A model generated the notes under the pieces. The model worked only from the letters and a program-made list of their open reading frames with translations. It was not told the origin of the DNA and ran no database searches. Below, piece by piece: positions 26,535-35,315 of a stretch of DNA of 35,720 nt. Position 1 is the first letter of the stretch. Each line of letters opens with the position of its first letter. This stretch comes from Marinibacterium sp. (GTDB lineage: Bacteria; Pseudomonadota; Alphaproteobacteria; Rhodobacterales; Rhodobacteraceae), in contig JAEPNQ010000040.1 of the NCBI GenBank assembly GCA_017643305.1, forward strand, positions 1 through 35,720, given 5' to 3'. The position numbers and the translations under genes are program-made.

Positions 26535-27447
26535 TTTCGCCTATATCGTAGGGCGTAGACTGGTAAATTTCGTTGATCCAGTTGCCATACAGCAGGTGGG
26601 CATGGCTGCGCCAACGGTTCTGTGGCGGCTGGCTGGGGTCGTCACCGAGATAATAGTTGATCGGCACGTTGATCGGCTCGCCATTGGATACGTCGCGATC
26701 ATATTCCTGTTTCAGGGTGTCGCTGTCATATTCAAAATGGTTGAAGATATACAGCGCGCGATGGCCCGGATCTTCGACCAGGCAGGGGCCTACTTCGGCA
26801 CTGCCCAACAATGTGCGCAGCCCGTCAGCGGCATCAATTTCGTCCTGCCGCATTTCGGTCCAGCGGCTGACCGGGATCACGCAATCATCCGAAAACCCTC
26901 GCAGATAAGGCGAGGCAGGCGCAAGGTTCTGATGCCGGAAACAACCAAATGCCTTGGCATCCAGCATGTGTTTCTTGACCCCATGGAAATGGTTGATCAT
27001 CCCCATGCCGCCCCAGCACACGCCAAAGGTGGAATGCACATGGGTCTGGGTCCAGTCGAAAATTTGCGTCAACTCTTTCCAGTAAGTAACTGCGTTAAAA
27101 GGTAAATGCTCAATCGGCGCACCGGTGATGATCAGCCCGTCGAACTTTTCACCACTTATCGCCACCTCACTGAACGGGCGGTAGAAGCTTTCCATATGCT
27201 CTGCCGCTGTATTCTTGGTCTGGTGTTCTGACATGCGGATCAGGCTCAGTTCGATCTGCAGCGGGGTTGCGCCCAGCAGGCGGGCAAACTGGGTTTCCGT
27301 CTGGATTTTCCTGGGCATCAGGTTCACAAGCCCAATGCGCAGTGGACGAATGTCCTGCCGTGCGGCCCGGTCTTCCGCCATGACCATGACGCCTTCGCGC
27401 GTGAGCACGTCAAAGGCGGGCAGGTCGGAGGGCAATGTGACGGGCAT
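26524..27447 (-). CDS. metA: Homoserine O-acyltransferase MetA, probably acetyl-CoA specific
   Basis: The 307-residue enzyme acylates homoserine at the start of methionine synthesis. The catalytic triad is visible as Cys144 (STFGVCWGG), His237 and Glu239 (FNHFEYD), an offset of two from the E. coli numbering (142, 235, 237). The residue that decides acyl donor, Gly111 in succinyl-CoA-using E. coli and Glu111 in acetyl-CoA-using Bacillus, is Glu113 here (TGAPIEHL). I therefore expect acetyl-CoA use (metAA). It overlaps the hydrolase by 11 bases and has the P-loop gene 29 bases upstream, all on the minus strand. Confidence 0.96.
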   Translation of the reverse strand: MPVTLPSDLPAFDVLTREGVMVMAEDRAARQDIRPLRIGLVNLMPRKIQTETQFARLLGATPLQIELSLIRMSEHQTKNTAAEHMESFYRPFSEVAISGEKFDGLIITGAPIEHLPFNAVTYWKELTQIFDWTQTHVHSTFGVCWGGMGMINHFHGVKKHMLDAKAFGCFRHQNLAPASPYLRGFSDDCVIPVSRWTEMRQDEIDAADGLRTLLGSAEVGPCLVEDPGHRALYIFNHFEYDSDTLKQEYDRDVSNGEPINVPINYYLGDDPSQPPQNRWRSHAHLLYGNWINEIYQSTPYDIGEIGR

Positions 27448-27476
27448 GGGTCAGATCCTGATAAGCGACAAATGGG

Positions 27477-28340
27477 TTAGAGCGCTCGGCTCTCAAGGGC
27501 TTCGACGATCACATCGTCGAAATCTTGGGGTGTTTGCACTTGGTACATTCGGTCCGCAGGCACGGTCACCCCCCAGTTTGCCATGGCTTCGTACAGTGGC
27601 TGGCGATGAGCCAGCGCGCGGGCATAGGTGAACCGCAGAAAGTGATGTGGGTCAACATCGCTCAGCAGGACATTGTATTCTTTAATATAATCTTCCCAGA
27701 CGACAGACAGGAAATCGGGCCGATAGCTCATCGGTTTTGGGTCGCGGTCAAACCGATGGATCAATTCCTGCGTATGCGCTTCATCCCCCTTGATCCAGAT
27801 CATCAAGGTGTTTTCGCTCAGCGATTTCAGGATCTGGTCTTCGGGATTGTCCGGATCGACCCATTCGCAAATCGACCCGCCTGTGTCGCAGATGAAATGC
27901 GGGTAGCCATAAAGACGCTCTGCCCGATCGATGAAATATTCGGTGTCGAGCAGCGCGTAAATTTCGGCGTGGCGGAACTGATCCTGACGGCGGCGGTATT
28001 CGTCGATGTTAATACCGCCTTTGGCCTCCGACCCTGGTGCGCTCAGATAGGCGGCTACCGGTTTGAGGTTTTCGAAGCTGATGTTCGACCCGATATAGAT
28101 ACTGTCGCTAAGCAGCAGATCGCGTAGGAACGGGACCTTCATTGCTTCGGCCTTGGCGTTGTCGGTTATGTATTCGCCCATGTACCGGGTGCCGATGCGG
28201 TAATCGATGGAGTAGTGAAACCAATCGCCACCACCGCGCAGGATGTTGGAGACATGGGTTTTGCCCAGTCCGGACATGCCGAAAAACAGCACTTTCTTGC
28301 GTGGCGCGGCGCGCCAGTCATCAGCGGAAGTGTAGAGCAT
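27477..28340 (-). CDS. P-loop ATPase/kinase-like protein of unknown function upstream of metA
   Basis: The 287-residue soluble protein has a clear Walker A, FFGMSGLGKTHVSNIL (residues 19-34, Lys27). The rest has aromatic-rich segments (DWFHYSIDYRIGTRYMGEYI, FICDTGGSICEWVD) that I recall in alphaproteobacterial proteins annotated only as ATPase. It lacks obvious membrane helices or a DNA-binding domain. Because it ends 29 bases upstream of metA on the same strand, it is likely in the metA transcript. I do not recognise a characterised homologue and give no function. Confidence 0.8.
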   Translation of the reverse strand: MLYTSADDWRAAPRKKVLFFGMSGLGKTHVSNILRGGGDWFHYSIDYRIGTRYMGEYITDNAKAEAMKVPFLRDLLLSDSIYIGSNISFENLKPVAAYLSAPGSEAKGGINIDEYRRRQDQFRHAEIYALLDTEYFIDRAERLYGYPHFICDTGGSICEWVDPDNPEDQILKSLSENTLMIWIKGDEAHTQELIHRFDRDPKPMSYRPDFLSVVWEDYIKEYNVLLSDVDPHHFLRFTYARALAHRQPLYEAMANWGVTVPADRMYQVQTPQDFDDVIVEALESRAL

Positions 28341-28393
28341 GATTGGCCCTGATGATTGCGTTCCGCCCTAGCTAAGCGGGCAGGGGCGCGGCG

Positions 28394-29296
28394 TCAATCA
28401 CGGCGGCGAAACAGCGTGCCGTTCAGGATCAAAAGGCCGAGGCCGAGCAGGCCAAAACCAGCATAGGCCGTGGCGTGCAGCGTTTCGTTCAGGATCACCG
28501 CGCCCAGTACCACGCTGACCGGTGGGATCAGCAAGGTGACCAGCATAAGGTTGGCGCTGCCTGCCATGGCGACGATGCGGTAATAGAGCAGGTAGGCCAA
28601 CGCGGTGGAGAACAGTGCATAGTAGGCGATGGCGCCCCAGCTGCGCAGGCTGAGGTCCAGCCTGGGCGGGCCATCCACCAGCAGCATCACGGGCAGCAGC
28701 ATGATGGTCGATGCGGTCAGCATCCCCGCCGAAGCCACCAACGGCGACATATCTATCAAACGTACACGGGCCCAGGCGCTGGCACAGCCATAGCTCACGG
28801 CTCCGACCAGCACGGCCAGTTGCGCGGCGCTGCGAATGTCGAAATCGCGCAGGGCTTCGGGGCCGATGGCCAACGCCACACCGATAAAACCCAGCCCGAC
28901 GCCGATGGCCCGGCGCAGGGTTAACCGTTCGTCGGCAAAGATGACGGCCGCGATCACCGCGCCAAACACCGCCGAGGCGGCATTGAGGATGGACGTCAGC
29001 CCGCTTTCGATATGCAACTGGCCCCAGCCCATCAGGCCGTAGGGTATAATGTTGTTCAAAAGGCCCATGACCGCAAAGGCGGCCCAGGCCCGACCAGAGC
29101 GGGGCACCGGCAGGCGCAGCAGCGCCACCACCGCCCATAGCACAAGCGCGGCCCAGGCGGTGCGGTGGAACACCATGGTGATCACGGGCACTTCTTCCAG
29201 CGCGATTGCGATGGCCACGAACGACCCGCCCCACAACAGCCCTAGTAGCAACAATTCTGCCCAGGCGCGGGGCGTCATAGTCTTCTGATCGTTCAT
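28394..29296 (-). CDS. EamA/DMT-family transporter (first)
   Basis: The 300-residue integral membrane protein has two EamA halves with about ten membrane helices: LLLLGLLWGGSFVAIAIAL opens the first, and AIAYYALFSTALAYLLYYRI and the closing LLGLGLLILNGTLF are typical. Family members export metabolites such as amino acids or nucleotide-related compounds; the substrate here is unknown. A second EamA gene lies 27 bases away (29324) on the same strand, so the two are probably co-expressed. Confidence 0.9.
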   Translation of the reverse strand: MNDQKTMTPRAWAELLLLGLLWGGSFVAIAIALEEVPVITMVFHRTAWAALVLWAVVALLRLPVPRSGRAWAAFAVMGLLNNIIPYGLMGWGQLHIESGLTSILNAASAVFGAVIAAVIFADERLTLRRAIGVGLGFIGVALAIGPEALRDFDIRSAAQLAVLVGAVSYGCASAWARVRLIDMSPLVASAGMLTASTIMLLPVMLLVDGPPRLDLSLRSWGAIAYYALFSTALAYLLYYRIVAMAGSANLMLVTLLIPPVSVVLGAVILNETLHATAYAGFGLLGLGLLILNGTLFRRRD

Positions 29297-29323
29297 GGTG
29301 CGATTTGGCGTGCGTGACCCGGA

Positions 29324-30205
29324 TCAGGCGACCCGGTTCCTGCGGGTTTCGGACAGGATGTTGAAATAATTCGCTCCAAAGATCACCGCCGCCCCGACGA
29401 AGACCCAGACATCCAGCGGTTCGCCATAAACCAGCATGCCGACGATTGCGATCACCGGCAAGCGCGCAAAGTCGATGGGCACCACCACCGTGGCCGGCGC
29501 AATGGCCAGCGCGTTGGTAATGCAGAAATGGGCCACCAGCCCACCGATGGCGATGACCGAAAGCCAGGGCAGGGTAGCCAGCGTGGGCGCGGCGATGTCT
29601 CCGTCATATCCGGCGGCGATCAGACCAAAAGCGGCCTGGAATATCGTCAACCAGAACATGATACAGCCGATGGACACGTCGCGCGTTAGCCGTTTCGTGG
29701 AAATAGTTGTCAGGGCAAAGAAAAACGCAGAGCCTGCGGCGGCAAAAATCCCTGCGTTCAGAGTGTCCGCGGACGGACGGGCCACGATAAGAATGCCGAT
29801 GAAACCCGCCAAAGCTGCCAGGGCGCGTATGCGGGTCATCGGTTCGCGGATCAGCAGCGGGGCCAGCACGATCACCCAGAGCGGCTGGGTGAATTCCAGT
29901 GCAAAGACAACCGACAAAGGGGCCAGTGTTATGGCGAAGAACCACAGGTTCTGGCCGGTGAAATGCACGAGGTTGCGCAGCCCTTGCAGCCACAAAAGGC
30001 GTGTGGTGACCTGCGCCCAGCCGCCGGTCGCCGTCAGGACCGCAGAGACAATGACGATGCCGATCAGGCTGCGATACAGCATTATTTCGAATGTGTCGTG
30101 GGCGCTGGCCAGTTCCCGCCCTGCCACTGCCATGGCGGTAAATGACACGATCGCACCGGTCATCCAAAGCGCCGCGTGTGCGACCTGTGTGTCGTCCTGA
30201 TGCAT
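29324..30205 (-). CDS. EamA/DMT-family transporter (second)
   Basis: The 293-residue integral membrane protein also has two EamA repeats (ALWMTGAIVSFTAMAVAGRE; IVARPSADTLNAGIFAAAGS; VAHFCITNALAIAPATVVVP). It differs clearly from its neighbour, so this is not a recent duplication. I chose ATG 30205, preceded by GGGA at fitting distance; ATG 30226 would add seven residues. A heterodimeric role cannot be shown. Confidence 0.88.
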   Translation of the reverse strand: MHQDDTQVAHAALWMTGAIVSFTAMAVAGRELASAHDTFEIMLYRSLIGIVIVSAVLTATGGWAQVTTRLLWLQGLRNLVHFTGQNLWFFAITLAPLSVVFALEFTQPLWVIVLAPLLIREPMTRIRALAALAGFIGILIVARPSADTLNAGIFAAAGSAFFFALTTISTKRLTRDVSIGCIMFWLTIFQAAFGLIAAGYDGDIAAPTLATLPWLSVIAIGGLVAHFCITNALAIAPATVVVPIDFARLPVIAIVGMLVYGEPLDVWVFVGAAVIFGANYFNILSETRRNRVA

Positions 30206-30265
30206 GTTTGTGTCCCATCTTCTCATACCGGAACGGGCCCCAAAAATGCGGGAGATGCAAGGGTG

Positions 30266-31371
30266 TTAGGTGGGTTCTTCCTGTTCCGGGACAATGAGGT
30301 TGATCTCGCCTGCCAGCTCCAGCCGTTGGATCGCGGCGGTGATGGCGGTCATCGCGGCGTCGCTATCGGGCCCATTCACCTCGCCACGGTCGGTGACCTC
30401 GTCGCGCAGGTTATCAGCTATGCGGGTGGACATGTTGCCCAGCAGAAACTCGGCCACTGCTGCCATGTCCGGTTCTGTCGCAGCGGCAAGCGCGATGACC
30501 AGCGTGTCAGGTTCCACTTCCATGGTGAGCCGGGGCACGTCAAGCGGGGCCAGCCGGGCTGGGATGTCCGCAAAGGTGAAAATCTTGCGCCGTACGGCGG
30601 TCGCAAACACGCCGTCGGTTTCGTCCAGAGCGGTCAGCATCTGGTCCCGTGTGTCCGGGCTGGATTGGTTGAGGATTGCTCCAACGCGGCTTTCGGGGCT
30701 GTCATCAAAGGCGGCGGGCGGTTTCATGTCCAACTGGCTGGCGAGGCTCAGCCCAATTCGGTCCACGGCTTCGGGCGAGACATTGGCGGTGCGCGAAACA
30801 GCATATGTGATCCTGCGTGCCACTGGTCCTGGCAATTCGCCCAGAAGCGCTGCTGCTTTTTCCACATCGAGTTTGGAAAGCAGCACTGCGGACACTTCGG
30901 TCGACTCCGACGTAACCAGTGGTACGAGGTCTGCGACGTCCACTGTCCGCAGCCGCGTCCACGGGTCGCCATAAAGCCGCACACCCGCCTGTTGCCGCAT
31001 GCGCCGCGCTGTTTGCGGACTGATGCGGCCGTCCAGCGCTGTCAGTGCGCCCGACAGATCATTGGGAAAGGTCAGGCCTACGCCATCCAGCGCCTCGGCA
31101 AATTCCTGGGCCACGGAGGTCAGCGTGTCTCGCGTGACCAGCCCCATATCAGCCATCTGTTTCGCCAGCCGCGCCTGCAGGTCTTCGGGCAGCGTTTCCA
31201 GCGCCAGATCGGCCCCCTCGTTCAGTAGGAACCGGACAATGACCCCGCCTTAGCCGGGCCGCTAAGCCCGGAACGCAGTGGCGGCAAACAGACCAGTTTG
31301 TCCTCCGCCTCCGCCGTATGGGGCGGGGACGTATCCCGTATCGACGGTGCAAGCGCCCGGTTTTCCGCCAT
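30266..31371 (-). pseudogene. FliG-like flagellar motor switch protein with a 5' frameshift
   Basis: A 297-residue frame (ATG 31156) has the middle and C-terminal FliG pattern: TSESTEVSAVLLSKLDVEKA, GPVARRITYAVSRT and AVAEFLLGNMSTRIADNLRD. The family N-terminus continues upstream in that frame (VIVRFLLNEGADLALE) but hits a stop. A second frame starting at ATG 31371 carries LSGPAKAG, matching the segment just before it. One extra base near 31243-31247 (G-run on the minus strand) would join them into a 368-residue FliG, the usual size. Either the gene is broken or a base is missing from the sequence. No other flagellar genes are in the window. Confidence 0.8.
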
Positions 31372-31440
31372 CTTCCCCAAAATTCCAACAACCCGATTTT
31401 GGGTGCAAGATAGGCTGAAAGCCGTAAATAAAACCTGAAC

Positions 31441-31974
31441 TTAGTAGTTCTGTGTCTGACCTGTGCGCAGCGCCTCGCGCAGCGAGGTTTCGGCCCAGCT
31501 GCCTTTGCCGCCACGCGCGGCGATCTCGCGCCATTGGGCCACGGCTTCGTCCACGCGGCCTTGCTCCACCAGCCCCTGGCCCATGTAGGACCGCGCCAGA
31601 ATATTGTCGGGGTTGCGGTCAATTGCGTCCTGATAAAACGCATGCGCCAGTTCCAGATTGCCCAGACGACGATGGGTGAAACCCCAGTAGGTCAGGACGC
31701 GGTCATCGGACTGGTCCGGCATGGCCTGCAGCACGCCCTGCGCATCGAGGTAACGACCCGCATAGGCCAGTTCACGCACGGCCTGATAAAGCCCATCGGT
31801 ATCAAGGCTGGAATTCTTGGGCTTCACGCAGCGATTCTTGGCTTCGTCCCAGACCTTTACGCCCTTGCAGTCCTTCGTTGTCTTGGTGGTCGTTGGAGCG
31901 TCGGCATCCCCACCGCTGCCAGCCGCAAAGGCCAGACTTGGGGCCATCAAGACAAGTGAAAGTAAGAAGCGCAT
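31441..31974 (-). CDS. Exported tetratricopeptide-repeat protein with a CxGxxxWDxxxxxC motif
   Basis: The 177-residue protein has a signal peptide (MRFLLSLVLMAPSLAFAAGS), then a short Cys-containing segment DCKGVKVWDEAKNRCV, then about two TPR units (LTYWGFTHRRLGNLELAHAF; NILARSYMGQGLVEQGRVDE). It should be periplasmic. ATG 31974 follows GGAGAG. The Cys motif resembles that of the small peptide gene at 32077. Function is unknown; TPRs suggest protein partners. Confidence 0.83.
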   Translation of the reverse strand: MRFLLSLVLMAPSLAFAAGSGGDADAPTTTKTTKDCKGVKVWDEAKNRCVKPKNSSLDTDGLYQAVRELAYAGRYLDAQGVLQAMPDQSDDRVLTYWGFTHRRLGNLELAHAFYQDAIDRNPDNILARSYMGQGLVEQGRVDEAVAQWREIAARGGKGSWAETSLREALRTGQTQNY

Positions 31975-32076
31975 GGGACTCTCCAAAGATCAGTGTTATG
32001 CGAATAATGTGAATCAAAACTCGGGCCCGGCCAGCATTTTGGCCGACCCCGATGGTCACGATTTGGTGACTGTCGT

Positions 32077-32238
32077 CTAGCTGTTGGCTTGCTCGGTGCA
32101 GCTGCGGCTTTCACTGTCCCAAACTGTGCCAGGGGCGCAGGACTGTGCCTGGTGGCTGCTGTCGAAACAACCTTCGGCAGCACCCAGCACCGGCATCACT
32201 GCCAGAGCCAGAGCGGTCAGGGTGGTTTTCAGGTGCAT
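32077..32238 (-). CDS. Small exported Cys-rich peptide
   Basis: This 53-residue product has a signal peptide (MHLKTTLTALALAVMPVLGA, then AEG) and a mature segment with the motif SCAPGTVWDSESRSC. An ATG at 32262 is in frame but the 32238 start gives a normal signal peptide, with AAGGAG upstream. It lies just upstream of the TPR gene, on the same strand, and shares its Cys/Trp-Asp motif. I recall similar small proteins in roseobacters, often misannotated, with no known role. Confidence 0.72.
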   Translation of the reverse strand: MHLKTTLTALALAVMPVLGAAEGCFDSSHQAQSCAPGTVWDSESRSCTEQANS

Positions 32239-32556
32239 CGGTCTACTCCTTGCGATGAACATGCCCTAGCGCAGTACCGTGCCATACAAATTGGATTTAT
32301 CCTACAACAGCCCGGATTCACACAATCATGAGATGTGTTTCATATTTAAATAATCTCGTATATAGCGTACTTTGATGGAAATTTAGGCAAATCTGGAGTG
32401 GTCTCCCGGTGCGAAAAGGGAAAGAGACACAAAATGATCCGCAAACTGCTTGCTTAACTGGTCGGCACATTCTGGCTGCTTCTGGTTACCGCGGCGCTAA
32501 GTGCGATCATCTGGCGGCTGATATCGCACGACTGCCCAAAACCTCAGAAGCCGAAC
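32239..32556. other. Intergenic region with a possibly broken small membrane ORF
   Basis: Apart from the likely promoter region of the small exported peptide, this contains at 32434 an ATG with AAAGAGA upstream: MIRKLLA, a TAA stop (32455-32457), and then in the same frame LVGTFWLLLVTAALSAIIWR, a membrane helix. One base change (TAA from CAA) would explain it. See findings. Confidence 0.4.
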
Positions 32557-33039
32557 TCAGATGAGCCCGGTTTCCTCCAACAGGCCCAGCCGCTTGGCCT
32601 CGTAATAATAGCCCTTGGCGTACCACATCACGGCGGCAGCCATGTCGCCGTTGGAAACCAGCCAGGCACCGCGCAGGTATTTGCCCGCGTAAATCAGGTT
32701 GGTTTCGGCATCCAGCAGGCCTTCGGCGCTGCCGGTGTATCCCATGCCTGCCGCGGTGTTGGGGTGGATCTGCATCAGGCCCATATACGGATCATTCCGG
32801 ACCCATGGGCGATGGGTGCTTTCCCGCACACAGACCTTGTGAACCAATTCGCGCGGTATTTCATAGTGATCGGCCCATGTGTTGATGAGCGCCCGAAGCT
32901 CAGGCGTTTCGTTCGGGTAGAGCGGCGGGTTGAAGTTGGCATATGACCGTTGCTCGCGCCGTTCCCGACGGCTGCCACAGGCGGGCAGTAGGCCCAGCGA
33001 CAAAGCAGAGGACAGGAATATCCGGCGGGACAGGGGCAT
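32557..33039 (-). CDS. Lipoprotein lytic transglycosylase
   Basis: The 160-residue protein has a lipobox-type signal (SALSLGLLPACGS) with the lipidation Cys at residue 21, then an SLT (lysozyme-like) domain with the catalytic Glu in VCVRESTHRP, the GLMQIHPNTAAGMG block and a C-terminal AAVMWYAKGYYY helix. It would cleave peptidoglycan glycan strands with 1,6-anhydro product formation, anchored to the outer or inner membrane. A short member of the family, single-domain. It is divergent from the DUF1330 gene. Confidence 0.88.
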   Translation of the reverse strand: MPLSRRIFLSSALSLGLLPACGSRRERREQRSYANFNPPLYPNETPELRALINTWADHYEIPRELVHKVCVRESTHRPWVRNDPYMGLMQIHPNTAAGMGYTGSAEGLLDAETNLIYAGKYLRGAWLVSNGDMAAAVMWYAKGYYYEAKRLGLLEETGLI

Positions 33040-33164
33040 GGGGGCCTCAATGTGTTGTGATATTATCAGCCTATCGCGATCCGGAGAGGCAGGGCAGGCC
33101 GACCCTTGCGGCTGGCGTGTGGATTGGCAAGGTTTCGCCGAGAGACCGCTACAAAGGACAGACC

Positions 33165-33575
33165 ATGACCCATCTCAGCTTTGATCGCGACGGGTTTGCC
33201 CAGTTTCGGGCCAACACGCGCGGCCCTATCCATATGCTCAACCTCGTGCGGCTGCGCGACCGGGCCGAATACGAAGACGGGCGCAGCGCGACCGGGGCGG
33301 AGGCCTATGCCAATTACGGACGTCTCAGCGCGCCGGTGCTGGCGCGGGTCGGCGGGCGGATCGTCTGGCGCGGGGCGATGGAGCAGATGCTCATCGGACC
33401 GTCGGACGAGGTGTGGGACTTGTGTTTCATCGCCGAATATCCGGGGCCAGAAGCGTTTGCCGAGATGATCAAGGATCCGGATTACCGCGAAGCCGTTAGA
33501 CATCGGCAGGCCGGCGTCACCGATTCCCGTTTGATCCGGATGGAGCCTTTGAATTTGGGCGAAAGCTTTGGTTAA
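33165..33575 (+). CDS. DUF1330 domain-containing protein
   Basis: The 136-residue protein has the DUF1330 (dimeric alpha/beta-barrel, ferredoxin-like) pattern: PIHMLNLVRLRD at the first strand, GAEAYANYGRLSAPVLARVGG, and AEMIKDPDYREAVRHRQAGV near the end. Such proteins have no established function. The ATG at 33165 follows AAAGGAC. No operon partner is evident. Confidence 0.85.
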   Translation: MTHLSFDRDGFAQFRANTRGPIHMLNLVRLRDRAEYEDGRSATGAEAYANYGRLSAPVLARVGGRIVWRGAMEQMLIGPSDEVWDLCFIAEYPGPEAFAEMIKDPDYREAVRHRQAGVTDSRLIRMEPLNLGESFG

Positions 33576-33722
33576 TCTCCCTGTTCCAGTTTGGAAAACC
33601 GGGGCCAATCTGTCGCGAAACGGCTTGGTAAAACGGCGTTACCGCCACTTGGAAACACGCCGGCTGCGCGTTGCGCCAAGGCGCCTTCAGCATCATGGGC
33701 GTGGAGGTTGGATAAAAGAAAA

Positions 33723-33745
33723 GGCCGCGCTTTGTGAGCGCGGCC
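33723..33745 (-). terminator. Terminator of the rpsF-rpsR-rplI operon
   Basis: GGCCGCGCT-CACAA-AGCGCGGCC followed by TTTTCTTTT on the minus strand, 25 bases after the rplI stop codon, is a strong intrinsic terminator. Confidence 0.88.
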
Positions 33746-33769
33746 TTATCAAATTATACTTTTGACGGC

Positions 33770-34399
33770 TTAAGCAGGCTGTTCGTCGTCCGATCCGGTT
33801 TCATCGGAGGCGACCGGTTCGACCAGTTCTTCGTCGTCTTCTGCCGCGCTGCCAATATCGTCAAACAGCTCGGAGATTTCGAACTCTGCCGCGGCTTCTT
33901 CTTCCGCAGCCAGTTCCTGGATCGATTTGCCGGAGGCCTGCAGCTCAGCCTCTTCGGATGAGCGTGCGACGTTCAGCGAAATCTCGGCTTCGACCTCGGG
34001 GTGCAGAACCATGGATACGGTGTGCAGGCCCAGGTCCTTGATCGGGCCGCGCAGAACCACCTGGCGGCGGTCCACAGTAAAGCCTTCTGCGGTGGCCACC
34101 TCGGCCGCGTCACGCGGGGTGACAGAACCGTAGAGCGATCCGGCCTCGGAAGCAGAGCGAATCACGATGAACTGCTGACCATCCAGACGCTCGGCCAAAG
34201 CCTCGGCTTCTTTCTTGGTCTCAAGGTTGTGCGCTTCCAGCTGGGCTTTTTGCTGTTCGAAGGACGTGACATTGGCGTCCGACGCGGTCAGCGCCTTGCC
34301 CTGTGGCAGCAGGAAGTTGCGGGCATAGCCCGGCTTGACGTCCACGACATCGCCCATCTGGCCGAGCTTCGCGACACGTTCGAGAAGGATGACTTGCAT
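33770..34399 (-). CDS. rplI: 50S ribosomal protein L9
   Basis: The 209-residue L9 has the N-terminal RNA-binding domain ([35 protein letters not shown]) and the connecting helix with C-terminal domain, then a 55-odd residue acidic Glu/Asp tail that makes it longer than the usual 150; such tails are common in this group. It is last in the rpsF-rpsR-rplI operon and ends before a strong terminator. Confidence 0.98.
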   Translation of the reverse strand: MQVILLERVAKLGQMGDVVDVKPGYARNFLLPQGKALTASDANVTSFEQQKAQLEAHNLETKKEAEALAERLDGQQFIVIRSASEAGSLYGSVTPRDAAEVATAEGFTVDRRQVVLRGPIKDLGLHTVSMVLHPEVEAEISLNVARSSEEAELQASGKSIQELAAEEEAAAEFEISELFDDIGSAAEDDEELVEPVASDETGSDDEQPA

Positions 34400-34409
34400 G
34401 GGTCTCTCC

Positions 34410-34637
34410 TTACTTCACGGCGTAGGGCAGCAGGGCCAGGAACCGCGCGCGCTTGATGGCACGGGCCAGTTCACGCTGCTTCTTGGCCGAAACGGCGGTA
34501 ATCCGGGACGGTACGATCTTGCCGCGCTCGGAAATATAGCGCTGCAGCAGACGTGTGTCCTTGTAGTCGATCTTGGGTGCATTCTCGCCGGAGAAGGGGC
34601 AGACCTTGCGGCGGCGGAAAAACGGTTTTGCAGCCAT
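34410..34637 (-). CDS. rpsR: 30S ribosomal protein S18
   Basis: The 75-residue S18 has its family block [20 protein letters not shown] and [20 protein letters not shown]. It pairs with S6 on the 30S platform. The operon order rpsF-rpsR-rplI with short gaps is conserved in bacteria. Confidence 0.98.
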   Translation of the reverse strand: MAAKPFFRRRKVCPFSGENAPKIDYKDTRLLQRYISERGKIVPSRITAVSAKKQRELARAIKRARFLALLPYAVK

Positions 34638-34653
34638 AATTTAGCCTCCTGTC

Positions 34654-35007
34654 TTAACGGCGCTCGCGGCGGTCGCCGCGGTCGTCGCGCTTTTGCATCT
34701 GAACGGACGGGCCTTCTTCGTGTTCGTCCACCTTGATGGTCAGAACGCGCATCACGTCTTCGTGCAGGCGCATGAGGCGTTCCATTTCTTGGATGCCGGG
34801 CGCCGGGCTGTCCGTGCGCATCAGCGCATAGTGACCCTTGCGGTTCTTGTTGATTTTGTAGGCCATTGTTTTCAGGCCCCAGTACTCGCTGGATACCAGC
34901 GACCCGCCATTTTCGGCGAGAACGCCACCAAAGTGCTCAATCAGCCCTTCGGCTTGCGTATTGGTGATGTCCTGACGGGCAATCACCACATGCTCATAAA
35001 GCGGCAT
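34654..35007 (-). CDS. rpsF: 30S ribosomal protein S6
   Basis: The 117-residue S6 begins MPLYEHVVIARQDITNTQAE and has the WGLKTMAYKINKNRKGHYAL block, with a charged basic C-terminal tail. ATG 35007 follows AAAAGGAG; upstream ATGs give an unsupported tail. First gene of the operon, preceded by a promoter. Confidence 0.98.
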   Translation of the reverse strand: MPLYEHVVIARQDITNTQAEGLIEHFGGVLAENGGSLVSSEYWGLKTMAYKINKNRKGHYALMRTDSPAPGIQEMERLMRLHEDVMRVLTIKVDEHEEGPSVQMQKRDDRGDRRERR

Positions 35008-35315
35008 GTTCGCTCCTTTTATATCTGGGCGCATTTCAAAGCTGGGGCCAACTGCCTTCCGCGGCCCCGGCACGAGAGACTGCGCGGTTCTGCATGGTAC
35101 GGAAGGATGGCGCTGTATACACGCATGGAGCGGGCAGACAAGCCCTGTTATCCAAACCCGGTCAAGGGTGTTGATTTCGCAATCTTAACGCGATGCCTAC
35201 CAAAAACCTCACCACTGCCCCATTCCTGTCGCTTTTTCTGGCCATGGTTTTTTCTGGTGCTGCAACAAATGTCACCATCTGCTGCCAGGGTTGAGACAGC
35301 GACGGAACGTGAGCG
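35008..35315. other. Divergent region between rpsF and the last gene
   Basis: The region contains the rpsF leader and promoter (35114-35141) and, on the plus strand, the upstream area of the membrane protein. Frames found here look like shadows. Confidence 0.5.
35114..35141 (-). promoter_or_regulatory. Probable sigma70 promoter of rpsF operon
   Basis: On the minus strand TTGTCT (35141-35136), a 16-base spacer and TATACA (35119-35114) fit a housekeeping promoter about 107 bases upstream of the rpsF start, leaving a leader of roughly 100 bases. Confidence 0.6.

Noticed and set aside
27448-27476. SAM-II or other methionine riboswitch in front of metA
   Set aside because: The gap between the P-loop gene and metA is only 29 bases and holds no aptamer-like sequence.
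28398-29234. Second long frame within the first EamA transporter
   Set aside because: An Arg/Gly/His-rich, low-hydrophobicity translation, out of frame with a convincing membrane transporter on the same strand.
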